Positions 8,814 to 17,816 are shown, counted from the first letter of the stretch. The stretch is DNA of 64,000 nt from Sandaracinaceae bacterium (GCA_016712745.1 JADJQN010000003.1:1426001-1490000), one strand, 5' to 3'. Notes: a model not told the origin generated them from the letters alone. A program made the numbers and translations.

Positions 8814-10163
8814 ATGGATTTGTTCGACAGCGCGCGTGCACGCACCCTTGACGGGGTTCCGCTTGCCGATCGCATGCGTCCAGCATCGCTGGATGAAGTC
8901 GTCGGGCAACGCCATCTCCTTGCCGAAGGTAAGTTGTTGGGGGGTGCCATTCGCGAGGACCGCGTGCCATCGATGGTTTTGTGGGGCCCTCCTGGCACCG
9001 GCAAGACCACGTTGGCTCGGGTTATTGCTCATGAGACGCACGGAAGGTTCGTTCCATTCAGCGCAGTCATCGGCGGGCTTCCCGAGCTGCGAAAACTCCT
9101 CGCGGAAGCGGCTGAACAACGCAGGCTCTACGGAAAGAAGAGCATTCTGTTCATCGACGAGATTCACCGCTTCAACAAAGCACAGCAAGACGCACTTCTC
9201 CCACATGTGGAAAACGGCTCGGTCGTGCTGGTCGGTGCGACAACTGAGAATCCTTCGTTCGCCGTTAACGCCGCGCTTCTTTCGCGCGCGCGCGTCTTTC
9301 GTTTGGAGTCGATCGGGCCAGACGATCTCATGCAGCTTCTCAAACGCGCGCTCGCCGATGAGAAGCGGGGTCTTGCTTCACTCGGCCTTTCAGCGGACGA
9401 CGAGGCATTGCAAGGCATTGCCGTCGGCGCCCGCGGCGATGCACGGCGCGCGCTTGACGTTCTTGAGACCGCGGCGCGACACGCCGAAGCCACCACCGAG
9501 AAGAAGCTCGATCCCAAAATCGTCGACGAGGCCCTCGCGCAACGCACCTTGCTCTACGACAAGAGTGGCGAGGAGCATTACAACGTCATTAGTGCGTTCA
9601 TCAAGTCAATGCGCGGTAGCGATCCCGACGCGGCGATCTACTGGATGATGCGCATGCTCGAAGCGGGCGACGACCCGCTCTTTGTTTTGCGCCGTATGAT
9701 TATCTTTGCAAGCGAGGACGTGGGCAACGCTGATCCGCAGGCGTTGACGGTGGTGATGGCTGCTGACGACGCGTTCCGTCGCCTCGGCATGCCCGAGGGG
9801 ATGTTTGCCATGGCCCAAGCTTGCACTTATCTCGCTTCCGTTCCGAAATCGAACGCAAGCTATGTTGCGTGGACCCAGGCTCAAGCGGACGTGCGGGAGC
9901 ACGGGGCGTTGCAAGTGCCCATGCATCTGCGCAATGCGCCTACGGCCGCCATGAAGGAATGGGGCTACGGCGACGGGTACAAGTATCCGCATGACGAGAC
10001 GGGCGGCTTTGCCAAAGACGTTTCGTATCTGCCGGATGAGCTCAAAGCGCGTCGCTACTACGAACCGAAGGAAGCGGGCTTCGAATCGAAGATCCGCACG
10101 CGTCTCCGTCGTCTGCGCGGTGAAGGGAACCCCACCAACAGCGGCGACAAGGAAAAAGAGTAG
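8814..10163 (+). CDS. rarA: Replication-associated recombination protein A (AAA+ ATPase)
   Basis: Cytoplasmic AAA+ clamp-loader-like ATPase of the RarA/MgsA/WRNIP1 family, acting at stalled replication forks. In the 449 residues Walker A is GPPGTGKTT (about 58-66), Walker B is SILFIDEIHRFN, the sensor motif is VGATTENPSF, and the C-terminal MgsA tetramerisation domain ends with YKYPHDETGGF and YLPDEL. The ATG at 8814 has AGGAG ten bases upstream and gives the usual RarA N-terminus (RMRPASLDEVVGQ), so longer starts are rejected. Its stop directly abuts the stop of the convergent gene (TAGCTA). Confidence 0.95.
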   Translation: MDLFDSARARTLDGVPLADRMRPASLDEVVGQRHLLAEGKLLGGAIREDRVPSMVLWGPPGTGKTTLARVIAHETHGRFVPFSAVIGGLPELRKLLAEAAEQRRLYGKKSILFIDEIHRFNKAQQDALLPHVENGSVVLVGATTENPSFAVNAALLSRARVFRLESIGPDDLMQLLKRALADEKRGLASLGLSADDEALQGIAVGARGDARRALDVLETAARHAEATTEKKLDPKIVDEALAQRTLLYDKSGEEHYNVISAFIKSMRGSDPDAAIYWMMRMLEAGDDPLFVLRRMIIFASEDVGNADPQALTVVMAADDAFRRLGMPEGMFAMAQACTYLASVPKSNASYVAWTQAQADVREHGALQVPMHLRNAPTAAMKEWGYGDGYKYPHDETGGFAKDVSYLPDELKARRYYEPKEAGFESKIRTRLRRLRGEGNPTNSGDKEKE

Positions 10164-10784
10164 CTAGGCTTTCTTGCGCCACTTGACGGTGGCATCGGCG
10201 TAGTCGGCGTCGTCTTGTGGGGCCATCAGGTTTACTTCTGCTTCGAGCCCGGCAAGCTCGAGCACGCCAAGGGCCACCCCCTCCATCATGGCGCGCCAGC
10301 CCTGCGACGAACGCATCGCCTGCGGGATATTGTCGAAGCGAAAGTGAGCGTAGTTGCCTTGCTGTGACACCAAGCGCAGCACGCCGCACTCCTCGGTGCC
10401 TGCTTTCCAAATGTGCGGACCCAGTTGCACCATCTGCGTTGGATCTTCAGCAAAGCTGCGGATCCAGCTTCGAATCATGTTGGGAAAGAGCGCCCCGAGC
10501 TGCATGCCGAGAATGCGACCACGACCCAGGTTCCGCATCGCATCTTCGCCAAGAAGGTCGGTCGCCACGTCGACGACGCTCACATGGGTTTGCAGAGGAA
10601 CCCATCCAACAGCCTCCGCGTCATTGAAAAGGGCGAGTTGGTCGGGTGACTCCCTTTCGAGACGCGTGCGCACTTCGTCCCAGGCGAACGACTCCATCAG
10701 CGCTCCTTTGAGACCGACCGAGACCGCGGCAAGCATGCGTGGTTGGCGCGTGGCGTGGGCCACGGGCATTTGCGAGTCGCTCAA
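10164..10784 (-). CDS. DUF2378-like protein of unknown function
   Basis: Soluble 206-residue protein. Its layout resembles the myxobacterial DUF2378/TIGR02265 family (a fold related to V4R and heme-NO-binding domains): a middle helical part with GRGRILGMQLGALFPNMIRS, then a DP..., W... and G-rich late segment (EGVALGVLELAGLEAEV). This is an inference from pattern only; no heme histidine can be assigned. The start is TTG at 10784, supported by a strong GGAGGGGG five bases upstream. If the family is right, it is another taxonomic marker for Myxococcota. Confidence 0.6.
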   Translation of the reverse strand: MSDSQMPVAHATRQPRMLAAVSVGLKGALMESFAWDEVRTRLERESPDQLALFNDAEAVGWVPLQTHVSVVDVATDLLGEDAMRNLGRGRILGMQLGALFPNMIRSWIRSFAEDPTQMVQLGPHIWKAGTEECGVLRLVSQQGNYAHFRFDNIPQAMRSSQGWRAMMEGVALGVLELAGLEAEVNLMAPQDDADYADATVKWRKKA

Positions 10785-10854
10785 TGTTCCCCCTCCCGAA
10801 ACAACCGAGCTCGACGGGGCGAGTCTAATGCGGAAGGGGTATCGTGCCTAGATG

Positions 10855-11394
10855 CTAGATGGTCTGCGCGTCGCTGCGTTCTAAGTAACGAGTGAGCGCA
10901 TCGCCGATCGCCGTTACGTTAGGGGAGATCTGTCGCACCACGAAACGTTCGAACAGCGCCGAGAGGGAGCCGGCGAGGAATTCTGGCATCGCACGGACTC
11001 GCTTGAGATCGATGGCGAGATTGCCGCGGAACTCGATACGCGTTCGGTCGTGCGGTAAGTCGATGAAACGCGTGCTGCCGCTACAACTGATGGCCTCTTT
11101 TAGCACTTGTGCCTCGACCGTGAACTCCGACAGCCAACGTGTGTCGTCCCAGCGCAATCGGTCGGTCCACGAGAACGCATTTTCAGGGAAGACGCTCGCG
11201 ATTGCGGGCGGGATCGGGAGCGCGCCATGCCACAGATATGTCACGTGGACGAAGCCGTCCACCGTTTTGCGATCGCGCACTTCGACCGAGCGAATGTTAG
11301 GAAGCATGTCCACGAGCTCGGGTGCGTGATCGCGGTACGCCGCGAAGACCCGGTCGCGCGGGAAGGGAACCAAAGCGTCCGCCTCGATACGCAT
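10855..11394 (-). CDS. SRPBCC/START-like ligand-binding protein
   Basis: The 179-residue protein matches the polyketide-cyclase/COQ10-like SRPBCC pattern: an opening strand MRIEADALVPFPRDRVFAAYRD, a middle WTDRLRWDDTRWLSEF, and a final long helix (about 135-170). Such folds hold hydrophobic ligands in the cytoplasm. No catalytic residue can be named. It lies 40 bp downstream of the sensor-less histidine kinase on the same strand and may be co-transcribed with it. Confidence 0.7.
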   Translation of the reverse strand: MRIEADALVPFPRDRVFAAYRDHAPELVDMLPNIRSVEVRDRKTVDGFVHVTYLWHGALPIPPAIASVFPENAFSWTDRLRWDDTRWLSEFTVEAQVLKEAISCSGSTRFIDLPHDRTRIEFRGNLAIDLKRVRAMPEFLAGSLSALFERFVVRQISPNVTAIGDALTRYLERSDAQTI

Positions 11395-11434
11395 GAGGGC
11401 CCCTTTGTAGCACGCAGTCGATAACTCGGCTCTT

Positions 11435-12124
11435 TCAGGTTTGAGCGATTTTCAGGCGGAAGATGGCGTTGCCGTCTTGGCCATCGGCCTCGAGCGCTGC
11501 CCCGATGGCGTCGGCATGGAGCTTTGCGGCGAAGAGTCCCAGGCATCGGCTATAGCGACCATCCACTCGCGTCTTGATGATGTGCTGACCGTCTGGCGTA
11601 AACGCTACGCTGCGTAACTCGGGAGCGATGGCTCGCCCCTTGTCGTGCATCTCGATCGTTATGTGAGTCTTATTGGCGAGGGTCTGTATGTAGATCGGCT
11701 TGCCCGGTGCGTGCTGCTCGGCATTCTCAATCCAGATATCGAGCACGCGCGTAAACTGAGCGAGAGCGTTCACTCGGAGCGCAGGGTCGTGGACTTCCAC
11801 CGAGATCGGGCAAGAGCGCGAACGAGTGCGCAGACCTTGGAGGACCGGGGCGGCATCGCCTGCTGCCGAGCTGGCTGGGGGCTCGCCCGCTATCCAACGC
11901 GCGATGGTCTGTAGATTGTCGAGCGCGCGCGCAATTTCGTCCACAGCGCCGCTGGAATCCGCGAGCGCTTCATTGATCTCAGTGAGCGCACGATTGTTGG
12001 AAACGCTTGGCATCGCCTTCTCAACGAAATCGAGATTTGCGCGGACGGTCGCGGTGGGATTGCGCATATCGTGCGCGAGCAGGAGCAGAACCGCGCTCGC
12101 GCTTTGGAAATCGACCGAAGTCAT
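11435..12124 (-). CDS. Sensor-less histidine kinase-like protein
   Basis: The 229 residues hold only a dimerisation/phosphoacceptor helix (LLLLAHDMRNPTATVRANLD, His about 18) and a HATPase region. There is no sensor and no membrane segment. The ATPase boxes are off-consensus: the N-box reads IENAEQHA, the G1 box HDKGRAI in place of DxGxGI, and the G2 region SRCLGLFAAKL. It may be a partner that phosphorylates through another protein, or a degenerate kinase used as a scaffold. No response regulator is adjacent. Confidence 0.7.
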   Translation of the reverse strand: MTSVDFQSASAVLLLLAHDMRNPTATVRANLDFVEKAMPSVSNNRALTEINEALADSSGAVDEIARALDNLQTIARWIAGEPPASSAAGDAAPVLQGLRTRSRSCPISVEVHDPALRVNALAQFTRVLDIWIENAEQHAPGKPIYIQTLANKTHITIEMHDKGRAIAPELRSVAFTPDGQHIIKTRVDGRYSRCLGLFAAKLHADAIGAALEADGQDGNAIFRLKIAQT

Positions 12125-12197
12125 AACGTGTTCACATTAGTTCCTCGCGCACGCTTCGGCGAGTGGCGTAGACACGAATTAGTCGTGCTCCCAAGAA

Positions 12198-13337
12198 CTA
12201 TTCGAAGACAAACACGGAGTTCTCACCCCGCCGGGCGATAAGCGCATCGATGCGGGTCAGAATACTTTGTCGACGCGACAGAACATCATTGACCTGAGAC
12301 TCGGTGAGCAGGGGCTCGCTCGCCGATCCCAAGTCGCGGGCGGGTTCGCTCCCTGCATCGTGCAAAAGCGAGCGAAGACGCGTTTCGTCCAGAGCCCGCA
12401 AAGCAAGCACGAAGGAGCGAGAGAAGCGCTCGACTCGCACGAAACGCCTTTCGGTTGCGGCGCGCTGCATCTCGGGAAAAGGCGTAATGAAGGCCAGGTT
12501 GTGGTCGCGAATTACGACGCGTGTGCCGTCTGCGTTGGCCTTGAGGTTTCCGCCGCTCATGCGATCGAAGTTCGCAATCAGCAAATCGAAGGCAAGCATG
12601 ATCGACATATCGCGTGCGAGCGCTACGTGCTCGGCATCCGGCATGGGCGAATCGACGAGTAGCCAAGGAGCCCAAACGCGAATCCCGTCATTGGTTTCAA
12701 AACCAAGGTCGCGCAATTGCGGGACCCAAGGAACAGCGGCACCGATAGCGAACCCGTCGGCATCCCAGACGATGTTCTGGTCCATCGCAGCCAGCCGCTC
12801 CCGCTTCTCATTATCAAATCGCGCCACGAGCACATTGCGACTAATTCGATGCGCAACAGCGACGGGCACCTGGTCCATGCGAAGTGCGCGCGCGATGCGA
12901 TAGGCCGCGATTTCGGCGGACCACCCGTGAGGATGAGTTCGTGTGCGGGCGCGGAACGACGCCATGCTCGCGTCGTCGAGATGCAACTTGAACACTACGC
13001 TGGTCGTTCCCACGGGCGTGAAACGCCGTACGCTGTCGCTTCGGATCCGTGCGAGCTCCGACGCGTCGCTGGGCCCGCCAAGAAAGCTCAGCTGTGCGAG
13101 TTCGGCGGCGGGCGTGGAGCCCGGTGCCTCAGGGGCTTTCGTCGGGTGCTGCGCCTGACGCTGTACGGAAGTGCTGGCGCAGCACGAAGGCGTGCTCGCA
13201 TTATCCCGCGGCTCATCGCTGGTGCCGCATGCCGTCGCAAGGAGACAGGACGCGGCCCAGATCGAAAACGCGCTAACGCTTGCCGGCGAAAAGATTGCGG
13301 GCGATGACGACGCGCTGAATCTGCGAGGTGCCTTCAT
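12198..13337 (-). CDS. Lipoprotein with FAM20/HipA/PI4K-like kinase core
   Basis: Predicted exported lipoprotein of about 379 residues. A hydrophobic stretch ends CLLATAC, a plausible lipobox. The core has kinase-fold marks: a strand with lysine (SVVFKLHLDD), a helix with glutamate (SAEIAAYRIARAL), a catalytic-loop-like segment (FDLLIANFDRMSGGNL) with D-R-x5-N, and a later metal-binding-like RDHNLAF. This arrangement fits the FAM20/HipA/PI3-4-kinase group. A kinase outside the cytoplasm would need an ATP source, so activity is open. The start is uncertain: ATG 13337 (or 13358) overlaps the acyl-CoA dehydrogenase end by 65 bp and gives a long n-region. Confidence 0.65.
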   Translation of the reverse strand: MKAPRRFSASSSPAIFSPASVSAFSIWAASCLLATACGTSDEPRDNASTPSCCASTSVQRQAQHPTKAPEAPGSTPAAELAQLSFLGGPSDASELARIRSDSVRRFTPVGTTSVVFKLHLDDASMASFRARTRTHPHGWSAEIAAYRIARALRMDQVPVAVAHRISRNVLVARFDNEKRERLAAMDQNIVWDADGFAIGAAVPWVPQLRDLGFETNDGIRVWAPWLLVDSPMPDAEHVALARDMSIMLAFDLLIANFDRMSGGNLKANADGTRVVIRDHNLAFITPFPEMQRAATERRFVRVERFSRSFVLALRALDETRLRSLLHDAGSEPARDLGSASEPLLTESQVNDVLSRRQSILTRIDALIARRGENSVFVFE

Positions 13338-14421
13338 AGATCTGAAGAATCTTCGCATCCCTCATCAACTTTTCGACCGGATAGTCGCGCATATAGCCAT
13401 TTCCGCCGAAAATCTGCACGGCGTCGGTGGCAACCGCCATCGCGCTGTCGGCGCCAAAGGCCTTGCCGTATGCCGACACAAGCGCGCTGAATCCGCCCTT
13501 GTCCATCATCCACGCAGCCTTCTGCACAAGCAGACGAGTTGCTTCGTACTTCATGCCCATCTCGGCGACCATGAACTGAATCGCTTGATGATTCGCGATA
13601 GCGACACCGAACGTCTTTCGTTCCTGCGCATAGGCCAAGCATTCATCGAGCGCGCGACGCATGATGCCGCAAGCCGCTGCACCGATATCGGGGCGCGTGC
13701 GATCAAAGGTCATCATGGCGAGCTTGAAGCCGTCGCCAGCCTTTGCCAAAACGTTCTCCTTTGGAACCTTCACATCTTCCAAGATGATCGTGGCCGTATC
13801 GCTTGCGCGCTGGCCCATCTTGTCTTCCTTCTTGCCAACCGAGACGCCTGGCGTGTCGCGATCGACGATGAAGGCCATGATACCTTTGTGCTTCAGCGCC
13901 GGATCGATCGTCGCGAAGATCACGTAGAAGCGCGCCCATGAACCATTGGTGATGAAGCACTTCTGTCCGTTCAGCACCCAATCGTCGCCGTGCTGCACAG
14001 CACGTGTTTGAAGGCCGGCGACGTCGCTGCCTGCGGACGGTTCGGTCGTGGCGTAGCTTGCGAAGATCGGCTCGCTCGTAAGCATGCCGAGGTACTTCTT
14101 CTTCTGCGCATCGGATCCGCCAAGAATGATTGGCATCGCGGCGAGCGCGTTGGCGGTCATGCTGGTCTGGATGCCGCTGCATCCGTAGGCAAGCTCTTCG
14201 GTGATAATGGTGTGATCGAGCTCCGAGCAGCCTGATCCACCGAACTCTTCCGGGATGTTTGGCGCGACGAGACCCAGGTCCCACGCTTCCTTGAATACGT
14301 CGTTCGGAAACTTCGAGTGCTTATCGCATTCCGCGGCGACGGGGATGATGCGTTCCTTCGCGAACTTTCGCGCGGTGGACTCAAGTGCCTTCTGCTCTTC
14401 GCTCAGCTCAAAGCTCAACAT
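13273..14421 (-). CDS. Acyl-CoA dehydrogenase
   Basis: FAD enzyme of 382 residues that introduces the alpha-beta double bond into acyl-CoA, as in fatty-acid or branched-chain amino-acid breakdown. It shows the family motifs YATTEPSAGSDVAGL and GVAIANHQAIQF, and the late IFGGNGYMRDYPVEKLMRDA followed by LQIYEGTSQIQR, where the glutamate is the usual catalytic base of short/medium-chain members. GGAG lies ten bases before the ATG. It follows the ccm pair and a 42-residue membrane protein on the same strand. Chain-length preference cannot be told. Confidence 0.92.
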   Translation of the reverse strand: MLSFELSEEQKALESTARKFAKERIIPVAAECDKHSKFPNDVFKEAWDLGLVAPNIPEEFGGSGCSELDHTIITEELAYGCSGIQTSMTANALAAMPIILGGSDAQKKKYLGMLTSEPIFASYATTEPSAGSDVAGLQTRAVQHGDDWVLNGQKCFITNGSWARFYVIFATIDPALKHKGIMAFIVDRDTPGVSVGKKEDKMGQRASDTATIILEDVKVPKENVLAKAGDGFKLAMMTFDRTRPDIGAAACGIMRRALDECLAYAQERKTFGVAIANHQAIQFMVAEMGMKYEATRLLVQKAAWMMDKGGFSALVSAYGKAFGADSAMAVATDAVQIFGGNGYMRDYPVEKLMRDAKILQIYEGTSQIQRVVIARNLFAGKR

Positions 14422-14430
14422 GGCTGTCTC

Positions 14431-14559
14431 CTACTCGCGTCGCTCTTTGTCGCGACGCTCCATCTCAGCCCGCGTCATGCGAGCCCCAATCCAAAACCCG
14501 AGCATGATGCCAATAAGCAGGACGCCCGGGATGAAGAAAATGTGATCAATCGTCGGCAC
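14431..14559 (-). CDS. Small single-span membrane protein, 42 residues
   Basis: Found by reading the gap between the ccmD-like gene and the acyl-CoA dehydrogenase. A GTG at 14559, five bases after the ccmD-like stop, opens a 42-codon frame ending TAG at 14431. The product has one membrane helix (IFFIPGVLLIGIMLGFWIGA) and a strongly charged tail (RMTRAEMERRDKERRE). It lies ten bases before the dehydrogenase start. Position and composition suggest a small partner in cytochrome c maturation, but nothing in the sequence proves it. Confidence 0.6.
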   Translation of the reverse strand: MPTIDHIFFIPGVLLIGIMLGFWIGARMTRAEMERRDKERRE

Positions 14560-14564
14560 AGCGG

Positions 14565-14891
14565 TCAGCCCTTGTTTTCAGGGCTCAAAGTCTTCTTGGC
14601 CAGCGCGCTCGAGAGTCTTTCAACCTCGCTTGAGGTCTTGGCCGACAGAAGCGCGATGCGCACGATGTACGCGAATACGAAGAGCCAAACGAGGCCGTAT
14701 GCGGCGACCATCAATGTCCCACCGGGAACACTTTCCTGCGCTGGACCTTGCATCGCGCGGAACTGCGTGGCGCGTGAATCTTCTGGGGCGGCTTCGGCCG
14801 GTCCATCTTGCGCAACGGCGTTTGTGGACGCTGAGCAAAGCGTGATCGTCAAAAACCCAAGCGTGAGTGCAAAGAAAGCCGAGCGCATCAT
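14565..14891 (-). CDS. CcmD-like heme exporter protein with long leader region
   Basis: The 108-residue product has a signal-peptide-like start (ending AVAQ), a linker, then a segment typical of CcmD: MVAAYGLVWLFVFAYIVRIA followed by a charged helix (SSEVERLSSALAKK). CcmD is a small helper that releases holo-CcmE from the CcmABC heme exporter. Typical CcmD is only about 50-70 residues, so the exported N-terminal half (about 1-55) is an addition. The start overlaps the ccmC stop by 4 bp. The role is inferred from the motif and the neighbour. Confidence 0.75.
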   Translation of the reverse strand: MMRSAFFALTLGFLTITLCSASTNAVAQDGPAEAAPEDSRATQFRAMQGPAQESVPGGTLMVAAYGLVWLFVFAYIVRIALLSAKTSSEVERLSSALAKKTLSPENKG

Positions 14892-15592
14892 GCGTCCTCC
14901 ATCAAACCGTGTTCACTTGCATCCATCTCGAGCCCACGTACGCGCATTCGCGCAAGCTCAACGCGCGTGCGCGTCCAAATCAACAGGGCGACTAGCGCTG
15001 TGAAAGCCAAAAAGCTGAAGAGCAGTGCCGGCTTCATATCCGGTGAGAGTCCCCCGCCCCGTCCGGTGATTACGGTCGGGTGCTGCCCACGCCAGCGCTG
15101 CACGCTGTAATGGATGATCGGCAGATCAAGCAGCCCAACAATGGCAAGACCGGCAGCAAAACGCTTCTCGCCTTCGCCGGCCTCACCAAACGATCGCAAC
15201 ACGAGGAACGCGACGAAGATGAGGGCTGCCAGGAGGGTGGTCGTGAGACGCGGATCCCACGTCCAGTACACGCCCCACGCTTTGCGCGCCCACAAGGGAC
15301 CCGTGGTGAGCACGATGCATGAGAACATGAGTCCAACTTCAGCGCCCGCGACCGCAATCGCATCGAAGCGGTCTTTGCGCGTGACCAGATAGATGGCGCC
15401 GCACACCGCGCATACGCTGTAGCCTACGTACATGCAGTAGGCACTTGGCACGTGGAAGTAGAAGACCTTCTGCACGATGCCCATCTGCTCTTCAACTGGC
15501 GCAACGAAAAAGATTTCGTACACGCTCGTGAAAAACAGAGCGACAGTCACGAGAACTAGCGCGAAGTAGAGCGTGTTCAAACGTCGGCTCAC
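14888..15592 (-). CDS. ccmC: Heme exporter protein C, cytochrome c maturation
   Basis: Inner-membrane protein of 234 residues with six predicted spans and the tryptophan-rich heme-handling motif WGVYWTWDPRLT, flanked by conserved histidines (FYFHVPSAY and LPIIHYSVQRWRGQHP). CcmC loads heme onto CcmE for c-type cytochromes. It opens with a GTG. Other ccm genes (A, B, E, F) are not in the window, so the system is split or continues elsewhere. It is divergent from the Rsm22-like gene across 84 bp. Confidence 0.93.
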   Translation of the reverse strand: MSRRLNTLYFALVLVTVALFFTSVYEIFFVAPVEEQMGIVQKVFYFHVPSAYCMYVGYSVCAVCGAIYLVTRKDRFDAIAVAGAEVGLMFSCIVLTTGPLWARKAWGVYWTWDPRLTTTLLAALIFVAFLVLRSFGEAGEGEKRFAAGLAIVGLLDLPIIHYSVQRWRGQHPTVITGRGGGLSPDMKPALLFSFLAFTALVALLIWTRTRVELARMRVRGLEMDASEHGLMEDA

Positions 15593-15676
15593 ACGCGAGT
15601 GTTTATCATGCCCGGGCCGGAAGCGCGACGTTGCGCAGCGCGCCTCGGGCTTGAATTGTGCTATTCAAAAAGCCCC

Positions 15677-16960
15677 ATGAAACTGCGTCCTAGCCTCCTG
15701 CCAACCAGTCTCGACGCCGTCTTCTGCGATGTTGTGGATCGCGTGGCAACGCGCGTACTTGGTCGTGCCGATGTGCAAGGCGCTGCGCTCACCCAGGCGC
15801 TGACGTCGCTGAGCGAGGCCTATACGGGCGCGCGTCGGGGCTCGCGCGGTCCCATCGAGCTGCGACACACGTCAAACGAAGAGGCGCTTGCGGCGCGTGC
15901 GCGCTTCTTCTTCGTGAGGGATCTGCCGAAGATCGCGGGTCCCCTTGACGAGTTGCGCGTAGCAAAGAAGCTGCCGCCAGCCCGAGCTTGGCGCGTGCTA
16001 GATGTTGGCGCGGGCCTTGGCGCGATGAGCTTTGGCGTCGCGCACTTTGCGAAGGTGCATGACCTTGCCGATCGCATCGAAGTCTTGGCGATCGATCACG
16101 ATGCGCGCGCACTGTCGTTCATGAAAGAAATGGCGAGCGAGGTTTCCCGCTCTCTGTCGAAGGAATGTGTAGAGACACAAATTGAGACGCGCTCGTTGGA
16201 CGTGACTTCAGCAGATGCGTTTGCTTCTCTTGGCGAGTTCGATCTGATCGTCATGGGCTTCACACTCAACGAGTTATTCGAGAATCTGAGCGAAGACGAA
16301 GCGCGCAAAAAGCGCGTCGCGGTCCTACACAACGCCATGAAGGCGTTGCGCTCCACAGGAAGCCTCATCGTTCTTGAGCCGGCTCTTCGCGATGTCGCAA
16401 GGTCGCTTGAGCGAGTGCGTGACGAACTGGTTACGGAAAAGGTGCTCACTGTTTTTGCGCCGTGCATAAGAAGGAGCACCCCCTGTCCGATGCTCGAGAA
16501 TGAGCGCGACTGGTGTCACGAATCCATTCCGTACGCTTTGCCTGAACGCACCGCCGCACTTGCACGCGACGCCGGCCTGCGCTTCGAAGGCTTGAGCTTC
16601 AGCTATCTCACGCTGCGCAAAGACGGCGCCCGCCTCCGCGACTTCGTCGGCACGGACAGCGCTGGGACCGCCGCCAAGGCGCACTTCCGGATGGTCAGCG
16701 AGGCACTGCCGAGCAAGGGCAAACATGAGGCCTTTGGATGCGGCGACCCGGGGCGCGTTCGGCTCATGCTCCTGCTTCGCGAAGCAGCAGAGAGCAACGA
16801 TTCCTTTTTCAAGCTTGAGAGAGGCGATCTTTTCGCTCTGGAGCCGGGCACCGACCCGGCGAGTCAAGTCGTTGAAATCAAACATAGAATATCCAAGTTA
16901 AGCGTTTTGACCCTGGAAAAACCGGCAGGCGATCCGCTCCGTCGACGAAGATCCCTCTAA
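15677..16960 (+). CDS. Rsm22-like methyltransferase
   Basis: The 427-residue protein has a SAM-binding motif (VLDVGAGLGAMSFG, about 113-126) and a C-terminal cysteine cluster (FAPCIRRSTPCP then DWCHES) characteristic of the Rsm22/mS22 family, proteins linked to small-ribosomal-subunit assembly that carry an Fe-S or zinc site. The ATG at 15677 is chosen because upstream residues look like untranslated leader. Bacterial members are sparsely studied. The gene lies 31 bp upstream of the zinc-binding candidate that leads to an ArsA-type ATPase. Confidence 0.75.
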   Translation: MKLRPSLLPTSLDAVFCDVVDRVATRVLGRADVQGAALTQALTSLSEAYTGARRGSRGPIELRHTSNEEALAARARFFFVRDLPKIAGPLDELRVAKKLPPARAWRVLDVGAGLGAMSFGVAHFAKVHDLADRIEVLAIDHDARALSFMKEMASEVSRSLSKECVETQIETRSLDVTSADAFASLGEFDLIVMGFTLNELFENLSEDEARKKRVAVLHNAMKALRSTGSLIVLEPALRDVARSLERVRDELVTEKVLTVFAPCIRRSTPCPMLENERDWCHESIPYALPERTAALARDAGLRFEGLSFSYLTLRKDGARLRDFVGTDSAGTAAKAHFRMVSEALPSKGKHEAFGCGDPGRVRLMLLLREAAESNDSFFKLERGDLFALEPGTDPASQVVEIKHRISKLSVLTLEKPAGDPLRRRRSL

Positions 16961-16991
16961 AGACCCGAAACCATTTGCCGTTGATGCGGCC

Positions 16992-17816
16992 ATGGGAATC
17001 GCATGGCTCGACGCGGACGCGTCTCCACCAATGGACGCCCCCGTGTTGCGCACGGGCGGGTTGCCGCTTTTGGGCAAAGCACAGGAATGGCCAGAGTGTG
17101 CACGCTGCGAAGTGCCGATGCTCTTTCGAGCTCAGATCCCGCTCGGCATCACGTCGCTTGCCTCGCCCGCCGACGATCGCCTCATGCTGGTCTTCGAGTG
17201 TCACGCAGAGACCGAGTACGGGCCCTGCGATGCAGGGACGGTTCTATTGTCCACGGGCGATCGCGGCCCTCGTGAAGCGCCGCTGCTACGGCAATTCGAC
17301 GTCGTGATCGACCATCTGGGCGAAGACCCGCAACGCGTGCTGCAGCTTTGCGCTGCGCTTGGCGACGGCAAGAGCGCTGGGGGGCCTGCGCCTCCTCTAC
17401 CGTGGGTCCTCGCGCGTAGCATGCCCGCGTCGATCGCCGACGAAACGCTCAGCGCGCTGCTTGCCGCGGGGGCCAAAGCCACGAAGCATCCCTCTTCGAC
17501 GGTGGTATTGCCGGAGACTCATGGGGGCGTGCTCGTCGCCTTCGACGACGGGCAGCCCGGCATGTCGAAGACAACCCTCCCGCCTCTTCAAGGCCTGGTG
17601 GCGGGTGTTGGTCGTAAGCGCATGCGCGGCCTCATCGGAGGCGCGACGCCCGGTTATCGCGATCACTCCTTTGTGTGCTCGTGCGGGCGATCGACACGGA
17701 CGGCGGTGCGGCTCTTGGCGGTGCGTGGCGGAGCGACCGAACCCTCCTTGGGTCCCGCGGTCGCTCAACTCTGTCTTGCATGTAGCACCGGGAGCCTCCA
17801 TCGTAGCGGCGCGTGA
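16992..17816 (+). CDS. Cys-rich probable zinc-binding protein of unknown function
   Basis: Unrecognised 274-residue soluble protein. It has paired cysteines that could bind zinc: CARC in the first quarter, a FECHAETEYGPC pair, and SFVCSCG with a later LCLAC. The N-terminal part (GGLPLLGKAQEWPECARC) loosely recalls DUF1963/PDCD2-like folds, which carry a zinc ribbon. Its stop overlaps the GTG of the ArsA-type ATPase by 4 bp, so the two are probably translated together. Confidence 0.65.
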   Translation: MGIAWLDADASPPMDAPVLRTGGLPLLGKAQEWPECARCEVPMLFRAQIPLGITSLASPADDRLMLVFECHAETEYGPCDAGTVLLSTGDRGPREAPLLRQFDVVIDHLGEDPQRVLQLCAALGDGKSAGGPAPPLPWVLARSMPASIADETLSALLAAGAKATKHPSSTVVLPETHGGVLVAFDDGQPGMSKTTLPPLQGLVAGVGRKRMRGLIGGATPGYRDHSFVCSCGRSTRTAVRLLAVRGGATEPSLGPAVAQLCLACSTGSLHRSGA

